Assembly: GCF_024586455.1 (NCBI RefSeq)
Contig: NC_065921.1
Location: 72,621,865 to 72,685,864 of the forward strand
Source of the DNA: Bactrocera neohumeralis
Taxonomy: Eukaryota; Arthropoda; Insecta; Diptera; Tephritidae
Direction: 5' to 3'
Length of the DNA stretch: 64,000 nucleotides
Each line of letters starts with the position of its first letter. Position 1 is the stretch's first letter. Shown piece after piece: positions 11,371-22,596 of this stretch. A program made the translations under genes and the position numbers. The notes below the pieces were generated by a model. That model ran no database searches. It saw only the letters and a list, made by a program, of their open reading frames with translations, and was not told the DNA's origin.

Positions 11371-11724
11371 CGATCGGTTATTTTGGGGATTTAAGCTCAT
11401 CCAAAACTCATTCTTATTGTCTCAACTATAGATTTGATTTTGAATTGTCAAATTTTCGCTTTTCTGTTTGAGAGATTTCGCTCCAACTGATTTATTTGTT
11501 GCTTATATTTTTTCTGTTATTGTCTAAATTTCATCTGTCATTATTATCGATCGCTTATTTTGGGGATTTAAGTTCATCTAAAACCTATTCTGTATTCGTC
11601 TCAACTGAAGATTTTATTTTGAATTGTCAAATTTTCGCTTTTCTGTTTGAGTGATTGCGCTCCAACTGATTTATTTGTTGCTTATATTTTTTCTGTTATT
11701 GTCTAAATTTCATCTGTCATTATT
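11371..11724 (+). repeat. 177-bp direct tandem duplication
   Basis: Two adjacent copies begin CGATCGGTTATTTTGGGGAT at 11371 and CGATCGCTTATTTTGGGGAT at 11548. They stay closely similar through TTGTCTAAATTTCATCTGTC. A weaker partial echo (AATTCATCAGCC, AATCTCATCTGTC) continues to about 11790. Confidence 0.85.
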
Positions 11725-11806
11725 GTTGTGGGCTTTAAAATTCATCAGCCATTGTTGTTGTTGGCCTTAAATCTCATCTGTCATTATTTTTTGTTTTTGT
11801 TAAATT

Positions 11807-12190
11807 TCATTTCACATTTTGTTTGTTGTTATATTTCATCTCCCTTTGCGTGAGCACATTCGTAATGGAAGGCACGTATGTGCAAATCAAAGTGTCCATG
11901 ATTGATGAGGTTGGGTAAATATTTGGAATTCCAAAAATGAATACATTAATGCGCATATCATTGTAATGTGGTAGGCATGTTTTGATACAACTGAGCAATG
12001 TGCACTGAATACCGAAAAGAACTATTGACGGACCACGATTTTTATGTGCCAGAGCGCTACCAATTTGGTAACTTTTGTCAAAGTTATTCTGTCTTTTAAC
12101 AAATTTGTTCATCAGCTTCAGATTTGACCCAGAGTGACAAAAGAACACACATTTTAACGAAAAAAAAAAGTTTGGACCAGTCCGGGTCAA
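11807..12190 (-). other. Unrecognised 127-codon open frame
   Basis: An open minus-strand frame beginning MTRTGPNFFF and containing GPSIVLFGIQCTLLSCIKTC. I recognise no family. Its first codons come from what looks like mariner-terminal sequence at 12165-12210, so the frame probably arose by chance or belongs to an unidentified repeat. No splice or promoter evidence. Confidence 0.15.
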
Positions 12191-12575
12191 ATTTGATCAG
12201 CTAGTACAAGGTCAAATGTAAGGAAAAGTATTATTTTAGCATTAAATTGAAGGCCAAGTATTGTTAGAATGATCCGTTTTATGGCAAATGTCCACCGGTT
12301 TTTCGATAACTTGTTACCCTCATGAAAAATCTCGTCCATTTTGGCAAAAAAATGCGGTAGTCAACTTTCACAAGGTTCCTTTGAGGCAAATTTTTCACCA
12401 GCAAAGTCATTCGCCATAGACCATAACAGTTAGAAATCACTTGAATCACCAGATACATACCATAAGATGGATGCATAAGAATTTTCAACCGAGCTTCCGA
12501 AGATTTTGGGGCTGCACTGTCGATGTGTTTGGTTTGGCGTTGTCCTAATGGAACAAAATTTCTGTCCTGTTTTAG
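12180..12575 (-). pseudogene. mariner transposase C-terminal fragment (mauritiana-like lineage)
   Basis: Minus-strand reading gives a degraded second-Asp block followed by EARLKILMHPSYG. After a shift comes SMANDFAGEKFASKEPCES, then HFFAKMDEIFHEG and a truncated C-terminus. The SMANDFAGEKF and FASKEPCE blocks are typical of the mauritiana-type C-terminal region. The same lineage is at 3285-3640 and 59785-60190. The GGGTCAAATTTGATCAGCTA stretch near 12184-12203 may be the element terminus. Confidence 0.65.
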
Positions 12576-12589
12576 AGACCCTGCTAAAC

Positions 12590-13100
12590 CTCAGAATCCT
12601 GGCTGCTATTGAGGAGATGTGTTCCCTACTTATATTCAGATATATACCATAGATCCAAGAACGTTTATCTTGCGTCTACAGCCCGCTGGGCAGTCTAGCA
12701 ACAGGTGCACGGGAGTCTTCGGCTCCATGTCGCAGAACCGGTAGTTAGCACAAGAAGCTATACCTTTGTTAGATAGATGCTTGAGGACACAATAGATCAA
12801 AGCCTCAATTTTACTGAGATAGCTGATACTTGTGCCTACAGTGCGCTGTATAAAATGCAAACTGTAGCCGGCAGTAGTCCCTCGGAAGTTTGATTACACT
12901 TTTAAACCTCCCATTTGCAACTTTGTCTGGCACATTCCTGTGAGTTGTTGCCAATACCTTCGCTGCTCACTCACTCCTCCTTACGGAACAGTTCTTTTAT
13001 GTCAAGGTTCGAATTAAGAGTTTGGTTGCCGAAGGTCCCTTGCCAGTTCCAGCAATCACAAAGTAAAACCAAAGTAAGACCATCAGTCCTGACCTGGTAC
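12590..13100 (-). pseudogene. Non-LTR retrotransposon C-terminal domain (RNase H and zinc-finger-like)
   Basis: The frame 12860-12636 contains CANYRFCDMEPKTPVHLLLDCPA, split as a C-x-x-C...H-x4-C-like motif found at the C-terminus of Jockey/I-type ORF2 proteins. Upstream sequence (12900-13100) reads in other frames like a decayed RNase H tail (CDCWNWQGTFGNQTLNSNLD). Several stops; no complete domain. Confidence 0.5.
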
Positions 13101-14669
13101 AGTTTGCGACGGCTATGCGCGTTTCAACCACGTTCATGTTCCATGGACATTGTCTTAAGTAACCCATTTTTTTACTACCTGTAATTCCCTGATTCAGAAA
13201 TGTATCGATTTTGATGTGTTTTGGCATCGATTTCTCGTTGGAAATTCGAACCATGAAGTTCACCGGGTTTCTTTAGCGCGTGTGGAACCCAGACAACGAG
13301 TTACTTTTGGTATCCAGCCTTATTTAAATGGTTCAAACTTATTGTAGCTGGTATGTATAAATATCTTTGCTTAATCTGGCATTATACTACATTAAGTTTA
13401 TTTAATTAATCTGTTGGGGACATTGTTCTCGTATTTTAGTTTTCGGCGGATACGAGGTTGAGATTTTTAGCAAAGCTTTCAAGATTCATTCGTTCACTTT
13501 AAAACTATCACTGTAATCAGGTACCTATAATAAAGAGGGATCCTTATTAAACCTGCCATTTTTACTAAAAAGACTTTAGAATTTTGTTCCTACTGAATCA
13601 CATGTTTTTCTCCTTATATTCCCAACGGATTGACAATCAAGGAACCATTTCACGCGTAGAAACTCATTGACATGCCTAGAACTCATCGCTGCCGCGTAAA
13701 ATGAACGCACTCGCATAGATTTGCTTGACACCTGCTGAGAATGTCAATATGTCGGTTGTAAACCCCGAGCCAAAAGCTGGCGCAAGCCTAAAGCTAAATT
13801 GAAGCAGACCTTTTAAAAGACGCAGCTCAGTTTTTGCAAATGGCCTAAAACGCATTGTGTCGCAGCCAACCTTACCGAACAGCCGGCCAAATGACTGGCA
13901 ACGTCAAGCAGATGGATTTGACACTTTCCTTTAAGAGTTTTTGGTGTTGTAGCTGTGCGGCTAACGACCATTTCAGCTGTCATCTCAGCGCTGTCATTAT
14001 GTACGAGTCAAGGTGTGAATACTTATGAGTTTGCTTCGCTGCCACTCGTTTCGAGCTGTAAATGGGGAGAACAACGGAAAAGTGAATTCATCAAAGTCAA
14101 ATCTGTTAATGGCATAGCTGAAATAGTGATTCATGGCCACTCGTGACAATTTTTTCTTTTGCTTACGAAGAATACGGAAATATACTGAAGGGTGAATAGT
14201 AAAGTGTCTAAAATATGCTGCCATCCACTTGTACTGCTTTCTAGCGAAGTTCAACTAGGAACATCGTTGAGGAAAATAATGTTGATGCTATTAAGGCTTT
14301 TCTGCTGCCGAACGGAGTTGTATTAGTTGTCAGCTTGTAGTGATGGAGACCTGTGACGTTTAATCGAGGCAATAAGGTAGAAGCTAATGGCGGTGACATG
14401 TGTAATGTGGCGGAGTCGGTTTCTTGAATATATTGGATTCTGATGGATTTATAACTGAAGTTTTTGGGCTCTCTCGAGTTCGAGGCACATACTATGTGTA
14501 GATCAAAGTTGGTCCGATCTTTCGGTGTCCAGATTCTTTGTGGAATTAAAAAAGAAGCGGACTAAAAGTTTCACTTGTTGTTGTTTTTCGTAGGAAGCTC
14601 TAAAGAGGCACTAGTGTGGTGGTTTAGAAGATTTACGCTGCAATTGCTTGAACTCTCTTTCTACATATT
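13101..14669. other. Gene-free interval
   Basis: Unique-looking sequence of ordinary AT content. Overlapping frames at 13955-14146 (+) and 13997-14254 (-) show no motif. Candidate host intergenic or intronic DNA. Confidence 0.45.
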
Positions 14670-14953
14670 CAATACGGCTAGTGTTTTTGTTGTTGTTTTA
14701 GCGGCATAAAACATTTCTGATGTAATTGCAAGGAGTGGTGTCGAGTTAACAGTGCTTAGCCAGATAAAAAATCCGGTTGCGTTCGGGTTACTGAGACCAG
14801 ACTGTCGGGCGAACAATACGGCAAGTTTTTGTTGTTGCTGTTGCTGTTACTGTTGCTGTAGCGGCAGAATTCTACTAAATTGACAGTCCTTGACCAGATA
14901 AAACTCCGGGTCCATTTCGGTTACTTAGACCCGACTGTGGTCAATACGGCTAG
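14670..14953 (-). repeat. SINE-like dispersed repeat, tandemly doubled, bounded by 12-bp repeats
   Basis: Two related units, 14682-14813 and 14826-14941, each start with a TTG-rich run and TAGCGGCA and share CCAGATAAAA, CCGGTTGCG/CCGGGTCCA and GACT(G)TGTC-like blocks. CAATACGGC(T/A)AG occurs before, between and after them (14670, 14814, 14942). Read on the minus strand, each unit would end in a CAA-rich tail, as expected of a short retroposon. No coding capacity. Confidence 0.7.
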
Positions 14954-16630
14954 ACTTCACATGTGGTTCTTTTTTCTGTAGTAATGCTGTGAGAAATTAG
15001 ATTGACAACATCTACATCGACGTCATCTAATGAGATCCATTGCCAGCTCATTTAACATTAGTTGAAGGAAAGGTATGTGGAGAAAAGAAGGTAGGAAATT
15101 CTCGAAGCTCTGGATTGAATGCTTGAGATGAGACGCAACGACCATACTGTGGTCTCAGGACGCTCTCTGACATATTTAATCAATTACTTTCGACGTCTTA
15201 ATCATTGATGAACTGTATATTAAGGAACTCTCACTATGCCATGGACCACAATAGTAGATCTCGAACGACGAATAGTCTCATCAGCAGGCAGCTGTTGTTC
15301 TTTGAAGGGGTCACTTTAATAACGGGTCTCCATTTGTATATCTGTAGAAGAGTTCATTCGAGTTTCCTTCACTCCCTGCCTAACCCAAACCATGCACAAA
15401 ATTAGACGTTGACTAATCAATTCAAGCACGACAGTTGGCTTTCTATCGCAAAGGCGTATACACACACTTAACCGCCTCCAGACATCGGTAACTGTCAACT
15501 TTGCCGTCCATTACCGTCTGTAGCCATTCATCAATTGTCCTGGTAAATTTGCTGATAAATGTTACTTAACAGCAAACAAGCAATGACCATATCTCTAACG
15601 GTTGTTAGTACCAATGTGTGGGTTGGCTGCTGATTTTTCACTCTTCCAACACTCTGCGGTGAACAAAAGCAAGCAATAATTTGTACCATTAAAGCCACGT
15701 ATTAGCCGAAGGGGTGAATGTGGGCTGCAAGTGGTCAAAAATCGAAAACATTATGTACATACATATGTACATATATATGTATGTATGTATGTATCCGCCT
15801 GAATGTATGCTTGCACCTATGTCCTAGATACCATGAGGCTATCAACTATGTGTTGTTACCACCCAGTTTCCGACATATTTTTGGGCAAGAAAAATGCAAA
15901 GAAAAAGTATTGAAATCACCACTGCCACTAACCCATATTTCACTACTTGACTCCAATCATTTGTCACACCACAAATCCAACAACAATGTGGCAATTGTAT
16001 TTGAAGAGAAAAATCGCAGTTGACATTGCCAGACGATTGATTGTCATTTGGCATTTGCCAATTTTACCGTTAGTTCTACTCACATTTGCATTGGCATACA
16101 CATATAGTATAGATGCCCCATCCTTAACCAGTTACAATTGCTTGTGGGTGTGTGCGTTCCATTCGAAAAGTTCCGCTTCAATGCCACTGCTGTTCGCTTC
16201 GACTTCAATTTCAGCTCCATGTAAACTCATATGCATACTTACCTAGGTACATACATACATACATACATGTATACATGTATATGTATGTAAAAGCCATACT
16301 ACTTGCTCATATGTATGTACGTTTGTAGTTGCTGTTATTAGTTGTTTTTGCTAGTGTTGTTGCCTGTTGTTGATTATCAATGCAGCACAAGTCAGCTGTG
16401 TGGATTGTGTGTTGTCTTCACTGACATTGACTAATACAATTGTCACTTATACACACCGTTTTCCAAGAAGCATTCTTGTTGTTGTATTCCAGATGTTTTG
16501 GCTTCATAATTACATATGCATGGGTTGAAGTGCACCTGCTTCTACAATTTACTCTGTATGAATATGTAATGTGATGTGCAAGATTAGCTGGCACTAATTG
16601 AAATGGAAAATATACATATAGTGTGGAGTT
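14954..16630. other. Gene-free interval with microsatellites
   Basis: Mostly unique-looking sequence with TATG/CATA microsatellites at about 15752-15794 and 16248-16289. Several short frames (15718-16023, 15947-16246) overlap these and have no domain. Confidence 0.5.
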
Positions 16631-16639
16631 GGCTGTCCG

Positions 16640-16960
16640 TTGTGATTGCAGCTTTTTGCCGTAGAACTTTTTTGTGTTTGTTGACATGCGGTTTTCGCTG
16701 CAGAGCGGCGTATCTTGGCTGCAACCAGTTAGTGGTCCGAGTCTGTGGTAGAACTTCGAAGCGTGCACACGTCTAAAACACTGGAGTCTTCCGTCTTCCG
16801 TCTCTCACAAGGTAATCGATCTGGTTAGTTACTTTTCGATCCGGAGAGAGCCAGATTTGTTGATTCTTGTTTGAATTTTCTTAAACAGGAATCTGGTACT
16901 ACAGATAACCATATTTCGGATCCCGGCGAAGTCGATCGGCTTCAGCAAATAATTTAGTTG
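16640..16960 (-). pseudogene. RTE-like endonuclease fragment
   Basis: The nucleotide sequence matches the 4640-4900 copy closely, including TTGTGATTGCAGC, CTTGGCTGCAAC, AGTGGTCCGAGTC and CTAAAACACTGG. It encodes the same endonuclease C-terminal region, but the frame is broken and the SDH motif is altered. Flanking RT sequence is absent. Confidence 0.7.
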
Positions 16961-16970
16961 CATACCTAAT

Positions 16971-17812
16971 AAAAATAATTCCTCCGTTTTTCGAAGTTAT
17001 TCTGCATAAAATAAATATTTGTCTTCGAATTTCAAAATTCGACTCTGCCGAAAATACTAAAAATAATTCCTCCGTTTTTCGAAGTTATTTTGCATAAACG
17101 AAATATTTGACTTCGAATTTCGAAATTCGATTTTGCCGAAAATAATAGAAATAATTCCTCCATTTTTCGAAGTTATTCTGCATAATAAAAATAATTCCTC
17201 CGTTTTTCGAAGTTATTCTGCGTAAAAAAAATATTTATCTTCGAAATTCGATTTTGCCGAAAATAACAAAAATGATTCCTCCGTTTTTCGAAGTTATTTT
17301 CATAAACGAAATATTTGCCTTCGAATTTCGAAATTCGATTTTGCCGAAAATAATGAACGATATATGTATTTGTTTTCGAATTTCGAAACTCGACTTTGCC
17401 GAAAATAATAAAAATAATTCCTCCGTTTTTCGAAGTTGTTCTGCATAAACAAAATATTTAACTTCGAATTTCGAAATTCGATTTTGCCGAAAATAATAAA
17501 AATAATTCCTCCATTTTTTCGAAGTTATTCTGCATAAAATAAATATTTATCTTCGAATTTCGAAATTCGATTTTGCCGAAAATAATAAAAATAATTCCCT
17601 CGTTTTTCGAAGTTAATCTGCATAACGAAATATTTGCCTTCGAATTTCGAAATTCGATTTTGCCGAAAATAATTCCTTCGTTTTTCGAAGTTAATCTGCA
17701 TAACGAAACTCGATTTTGTCGAAAATAAAAAAAATAAATCCTTAATTTTTCGAAGATTTTTTGCATATACGAATTATTTGGCTTTGAATTTCGAAATTCG
17801 ATTTTGCCGTAG
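16971..17812. repeat. 88-bp satellite-like tandem array
   Basis: About ten copies of a unit reading AATAATTCCTCCGTTTTTCG, then AAGTTATTCTGCATAA, then TTCGAATTTCGAAATTCGA, TTTTGCCGAAAATAA. CCTCC-type starts fall at 16981, 17069, 17157, 17197, 17278, 17420, 17508, 17597, 17675 and 17740. The usual step is 88 bp; one 40-bp short unit and one eroded unit are included. Five units carry a perfect 18-bp palindrome. Open frames through it (17254-17448, 17458-17766) merely translate the repeat. Confidence 0.9.
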
Positions 17813-19789
17813 AGTGTTTTTATTGCTTATAATTTCAATGCTGTATTGTGTAATGAGACTTCGCAAAAGCATATACATACATACAATCTATGAAAATCCC
17901 CATGTATGATACATGATTCTAATTAGTTTTCCACATAAAAGCGTGTGGCAGCGCGGTTTAATTAACAATTAACACCATGGCTTATCGCGCAGCACAAATT
18001 TGAAATACCGCATTAGTTCTCTGATTACGAAATAATTCCATTTCGGGGAATGACTTCGCAAACACCGAACTGAAGCGCCCACCCTTCCCGCGCCTCATTT
18101 GCAATAATTGAAATATTTCATTTGCATACAAATATTAATGCAAGTGAGTGTAAGAGTAAGCACTGTCGCGCTGCTGGAGGCGCCGACTTTGCCAATGTGC
18201 AGTGGACGCGCTCACGCATATGCTTCGGACGATAACTGTAAAATCGCGCGCGCGTACGTGAGTATGAGCACTTTGTGGTACGGAAGAGCTCGGCGTGGGC
18301 GTCTGTCAAGACTTCAGTTACACAAAGTTCCACGTGAAATTACTGCGGCCTTCGCCGCCAGCGCAAACAGCCGCGTCCAACTTTCTAGGCAACAAGCGAG
18401 CGAAAGTCGCTGCGAAAACGCTAAGTACATTGGTAAAGACAACACGCTGAGCCACGCCGATGTGCGCGCCGCTGAAGTAAAACAATGTAAGCTGAAGAAA
18501 AAAGTGGAAAATAAAATAAAAGCGAAAATAAACAAGCGTAAATTGAATTAGAATCATACGCATGAGCTACCCTGCGCGGGATGGAAGGAAGAAATCGTGT
18601 TCTGTTAGGCGTGCAAAATGGGTTGGGCAGGTGGCAACTCAGTTTTTGTGGAGCGTCTGAGCCGCTGACAGCTTCTGAGCAGAGCGCGCTATGAAAGCTT
18701 ACCAGGTTTCAAGTAGGCCGTCGGGTTGGGCACGACCGCGCATTCGGCAGTGAAATTTTGCCAGCGGTGGTACAAGACTAACACCAACTTAAAATGTTGA
18801 GGCTTACACTCACTTTAGCTGGCGCTTTGAAGTCTTACGAAATGTCTGCGCTGCAGTTACATTTCATTTTCGAAGAAACGCGTGTGAAGTTGGCAGAATG
18901 TCGGGAAGTTCATAGAAGAATAAATTAAATTTGCACACTTTTATGGGAAAAAAGGCATAGAAACAAAGATATGAAGAGAAATACAGTTAGCAGGTGATAA
19001 TACAATTGAGCGCCGGCGGCGCGGTGGGTGGCGTTGAAGTTGCTGTAAAGTGTGCTGCGCGTATTTTTCAAATACATACAAACGGTTTTTTACCAATTTC
19101 TGGGCGCAAATTTTGCACCTCGAAAGCTACCTGCTGAGTCACGCTGCGGTGGCCGCCTCCTTCTTTACGCCTCCGACACCTTTCTTTCTTTCTGTTAGTC
19201 TTACTGTTAGCAAGAATTTCTCGCTTAACCCTGCTTATCCTAAGCACGTGGAGGCTACCACCAATATCCGGTTAGGTTAGCACGTCTCGAGCCTTTAACT
19301 TCATTTCACACTTTGCTTATTAATGACATGGCAGCGGCATTACTTGACACGTGCCACAATCTTTCCGCCACTTTATTAAGTTTTGAGCCAAAGTTGCCAC
19401 AATTACATGAGCGTAATTAAAATACCAAATAATTGGTCAAGAATAGCGAAGAGGAGCGGGATAATTAATGAATTTGGCTGTTGTGGCCTGTTTTGTTTGT
19501 TGAAGTCATTTCAAATCACGAAGAGCTTTGCCTATTCACTTCTCAAAGGAATGGCACGCAAGTAACGGCATTTACTATTGCTCACATTGTTGGAATAGTT
19601 AGCAAAGTGAATTCCTTTCATTAATAGTTTCCTTATGCTTTTTGAAGTTTGTTTCAAAAGGTTATTGACCTTAAAACACGAGGGAAAATACACAGTAGGT
19701 TCAACGTAGGCTGCTTTTTATGTTACGGGATTTGGAGACCCTTGTGTTGTAATCGGGCAACTCACAACTGTATCGTAAAACATTTTTGA
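17813..19789. other. Gene-free interval including a GC-rich island
   Basis: Bases about 18080-18760 and 19010-19280 are much richer in G+C and CpG than the rest (GCGCGCGCGTACGTGAGTAT, an E-box CACGTG at 18333). They look like low-copy host DNA, perhaps a 5' UTR or regulatory region. A 147-codon frame (18108-18551) has no recognised domain and a low-complexity Lys-rich end. No gene is called. Confidence 0.35.
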
Positions 19790-20800
19790 TGTATACTTAC
19801 TAAGAACATTTTGACATATGAGCGCTATTTGTGTTGTTTACAGTAACTTCAAATATTCACCTCGTCGTGGATTAACTCAACAAGAATGTATAGATCAATT
19901 TAATGTAATTTTTAGCGCTGAAGCTCCATTAAAGACCACCCGTGATTATCGATGGCATGGTAAATTGAATCAAGGTCGTTAATCATTCCAAGATGAATTT
20001 CGTGAATGTCGTCCAAAATCGATTGTTGTACCGGAAAGTATTGAGGCTGTGCGCAAACTACATAATATTTCCATATCGTCATGTGACCTATCGTGAGATA
20101 GAGAGAACTATATTCTATATTAGGACCAGCATACCTTCCATTTTTAGGTGGACATTTGGCTTGCACTTTGGAACCCACACAATTTGTCGATGGCTCAAAA
20201 ATAGATCGTGTCGATTGGTCGAGAAAAATATTAAAAAATAACTATAGTCTATTATATCGAAGCAAGTGATGAATCGTGGTTGTACGCGTCTGAAGTTCGA
20301 AAATAAACAGCAGTCAACTGTATGGGTGTTTCAAGAAGATGAAAGGCAAAATTGTTTGTGAACAAAACACTTCCAAAGCAAATAGTTGAGCGTTTTTTAG
20401 AAAAACTGCATACGTTGCAACCGTACCTCTAGAATAACGAAGATTAAGTGGTACACAATCATTTGTTTGCCAATTGTTTTTCCAGAAACTAGAAACATCA
20501 ACCAAAAATGAGGGATCACTCTCCACCACGACAATGCTAGCTCTCACACATCGACTGAAACAACTGAATATTTGAGCACTCAAAGCATCGATTTGTTGAG
20601 CTATAGTATAAGTAGTTCTGACTTTCATTTCCGTTCATAAAAAACAAACTACGAGGACAATGTTTTTCCACAGCTGAAGAGGTGGTAGATACGTTTGGAA
20701 CGCAAGCTTTAGTGAAATCTCATTCAGAGTGGCAAAAGTGCTTCGACAATTGCTTCAAACGCATGAAAAAGTGATTAGTGGTGAATATTTTGAAAAAAAT
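19790..20800 (+). pseudogene. mariner transposase, nearly full-length but heavily mutated (irritans-like lineage)
   Basis: The plus strand can be followed through at least five frame breaks: NFKYSPRRGLTQQECIDQFN, then EAPLKT, YRWHGKLNQGR, FRECRPKSIVVPESIEAVRK, RHVTYREIERTI, DESWLYAS (first Asp), a degraded VWVF block, and ITLHHDNASSHTS (second Asp at 20530-20532). A shortened SSDFHF follows (third Asp; about 30 instead of 34 residues apart). It ends EWQKCFDNCFKRMKK and GEYFEKN. The order fits a DD34D mariner. TIRs are not recognisable. The copy is old. Confidence 0.8.
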
Positions 20801-20956
20801 AAGAGATTTTCGATTGTTAATATTGGCTTTTGTTCTCTAATCCCACAATATAAAGGCAACGCTCGTACGATAGCTGAATTGACCCAATTTTATCCGGCCA
20901 AGAGCTGTTTTTTCGACGATCTAATCCTGTTTATCGATAAAATTCAAAGATAAGAT

Positions 20957-21193
20957 TTAATAAGTAGGTAGCTCCTTATTAATATCTGCCTCGTTATCTC
21001 TCAGTTGGTTACTGGTTTCCATCAAATAATATATCACAGTATAAAGCACTCTTTTGATCGTTCCAAGTGCCGCCTGACTATCCTTGTGTTTAGTTGTTTT
21101 CTGTATTCTGCTGTAGTTATACCTGACAGGCCTTCCGGATAGAGAGAGAGAGAGGGGGAGAGAGACGTCAAGCTCATTGGAGTATAAATCCAC
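20957..21193 (-). pseudogene. Non-LTR retrotransposon RNase H fragment
   Basis: The minus frame contains MDLYSNELDVSLPLSLSLSG and, later, KDSQAALGTIKRVLYT, resembling the DSQAA catalytic neighbourhood of RNase H in non-LTR ORF2. A GA microsatellite (21140-21172) interrupts the domain. No flanking domains recognised. Confidence 0.4.
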
Positions 21194-21519
21194 CCTTACT
21201 CTGCAATCCAGATCCGACGATCATCCCATATTGATCCAAAGGTCGGAATAATTTCGATCGTATAGCTCTGAGTCATCAATTCCTTGCTGAATTTGGTAGA
21301 CGTGGGCTCACAGGGCAGCCACTTAGTCTGAGCTTTCACAAAGACAAATATTTTTGAACGATATGTCTAAGAAGTTATTTTTGTAATCTCGGGAATCCAG
21401 TCGGCTCGATTATCTTCATTTTTTTACATTTCATTTAAAACCGATTTGTTATTTTTTTGATATTTTCAACTTCATGCGGATGCCTTCTGAGTTCAAGCTC
21501 GAAATTTTTTCTTATCCAA

Positions 21520-21990
21520 TTTTATGCCCTGAACAAGTTATATATCGTCACCTGAAATGCAAAATAACGTAACAATATTCTCGCAAATTTACAGTGGCAT
21601 GAATGAAACACGAAATAAAATGGAAGATGAGTGAAAAAACATTTTAATATTGGTTAAAACTGGTTTATATCTGAGCGCAGAACCCGAAATGGTTGAACAT
21701 ATGTAATATTGTGTATGTATGTAATTTGAAGTAGTAAAGCGTAATCAATAAGACACTCAATTTCGAATTTTTCGATGATACGTTATTTTGCATTTTAGGT
21801 GACGATATATTACTTTGCTACAAAGTTTAGAACACTTATAAGGAAACGTCAGAGACCCTATAAAAATATATATATAAATGATGATGAGCTAGGTCGATTT
21901 ATTCATTTTCATCGAAAGCCGTATTCCACTAAACTTAACCTTCTCCCATTTCATGTCTCTTCCACGGGACCACTGGTCAAATTATGACGT
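21520..21990 (+). mobile_element. HINE-B 5' head, interrupted by a MITE
   Basis: TATGCCCTGAACAAGTTA (about 21523-21540) matches the family start TATACCCTNAACAGGGTATA seen at 62998. After the MITE the head resumes: CAAAGTTTAGAACAC, GAGACCCTATAAAAATATAT, AAATGATGATGAGCTAGGTC. The element is lost after about 21990. Confidence 0.6.
21541..21810. mobile_element. Complete MITE (family M), 270 bp, 30-bp inverted ends
   Basis: The left end TATATCGTCACCTGAAATGC and the right end TTTTAGGTGACGATATA are inverted copies over 30 bp with one mismatch. The flanking TA fits a Tc1/mariner-mobilised MITE. The interior has no coding sequence. Its right half, inverted, matches 24767-24901 and 53060-53200. Confidence 0.85.
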
Positions 21991-21999
21991 CATGGTAGA

Positions 22000-22590
22000 G
22001 AAGAAGGCATTTAAATCTACTTTATTGTACTGGCTGACGGAAGCCTAATCTGTTGTGAATGTCTTAATCTTCTCATAATTAGAGCTACCGCTTCGCTGAT
22101 AGTTTTCCATTTTACAGAGGACTTGCACATAAGTTCAGACAAAATTTCCACCGTAAGACTACCTCCAAGTGTGGTTCTCAGCTTTTCCTCCTATACTTTA
22201 CATGAAAACCGAGAGCAATGATATAGTACATATTCAGAGTCTTCTACAAGTATATACTCTATACACGTCGGACAATATGAACTAAAGTCAAGAGGATATT
22301 TGTACAGGTAGTTGCTAAAGCATCCATGGCCACTGAGTATTGGAGTTCAAGTGGAAATATAGGTACCCTTGTTGTCTATCTATCTACGTATGTATGTCCG
22401 GAATCAGTCTGTTGGTCCACCGTCCGTTGTATGAAGTTTGCCAATGTTGCTGCCACATTGTGATGCTTTTGATTCTCTCTTATCTTTTTGCTGCGGTAGA
22501 TGTATCTGATTAGTAGTATATTCGCGCGATTCCGTCTGCCTGGATGCCAATTTTCGTCATACTGGCTAATATCTCAGCAGCGTTGTTTGA
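22000..22590 (-). pseudogene. R1-like non-LTR ORF2 C-terminal domain
   Basis: From about 22580 down, with shifts: MWQQHWQTSYNGRWTNRLIP, FHL, LSGHGCFSNYLYKYPLDFSS, YCPTC, DSEYVLYHCSRF, and TLGGSLTVEILSELM, ending near RRLRHS. The W-x-x-W...GRWTxRLIP block and the C-x-x-C...H-x3-C-like motif are typical of the region after RT in R1-clade elements. Upstream RT is missing and stops interrupt it. Confidence 0.75.
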
Positions 22591-22596
22591 TATGGT

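Noticed and set aside
17113..17130. Palindrome as heat-shock elements
   Set aside because: GAA and TTC triplets are not at the nGAAnnTTCn spacing required.
17254..17766. Repetitive protein encoded at 17 kb
   Set aside because: Frames on both strands simply translate the 88-bp satellite.
18108..18551. 147-codon plus-strand open frame as a host gene
   Set aside because: No recognisable domain, Lys-rich low-complexity end; high GC alone lengthens random frames. Kept only as part of a GC-rich island.
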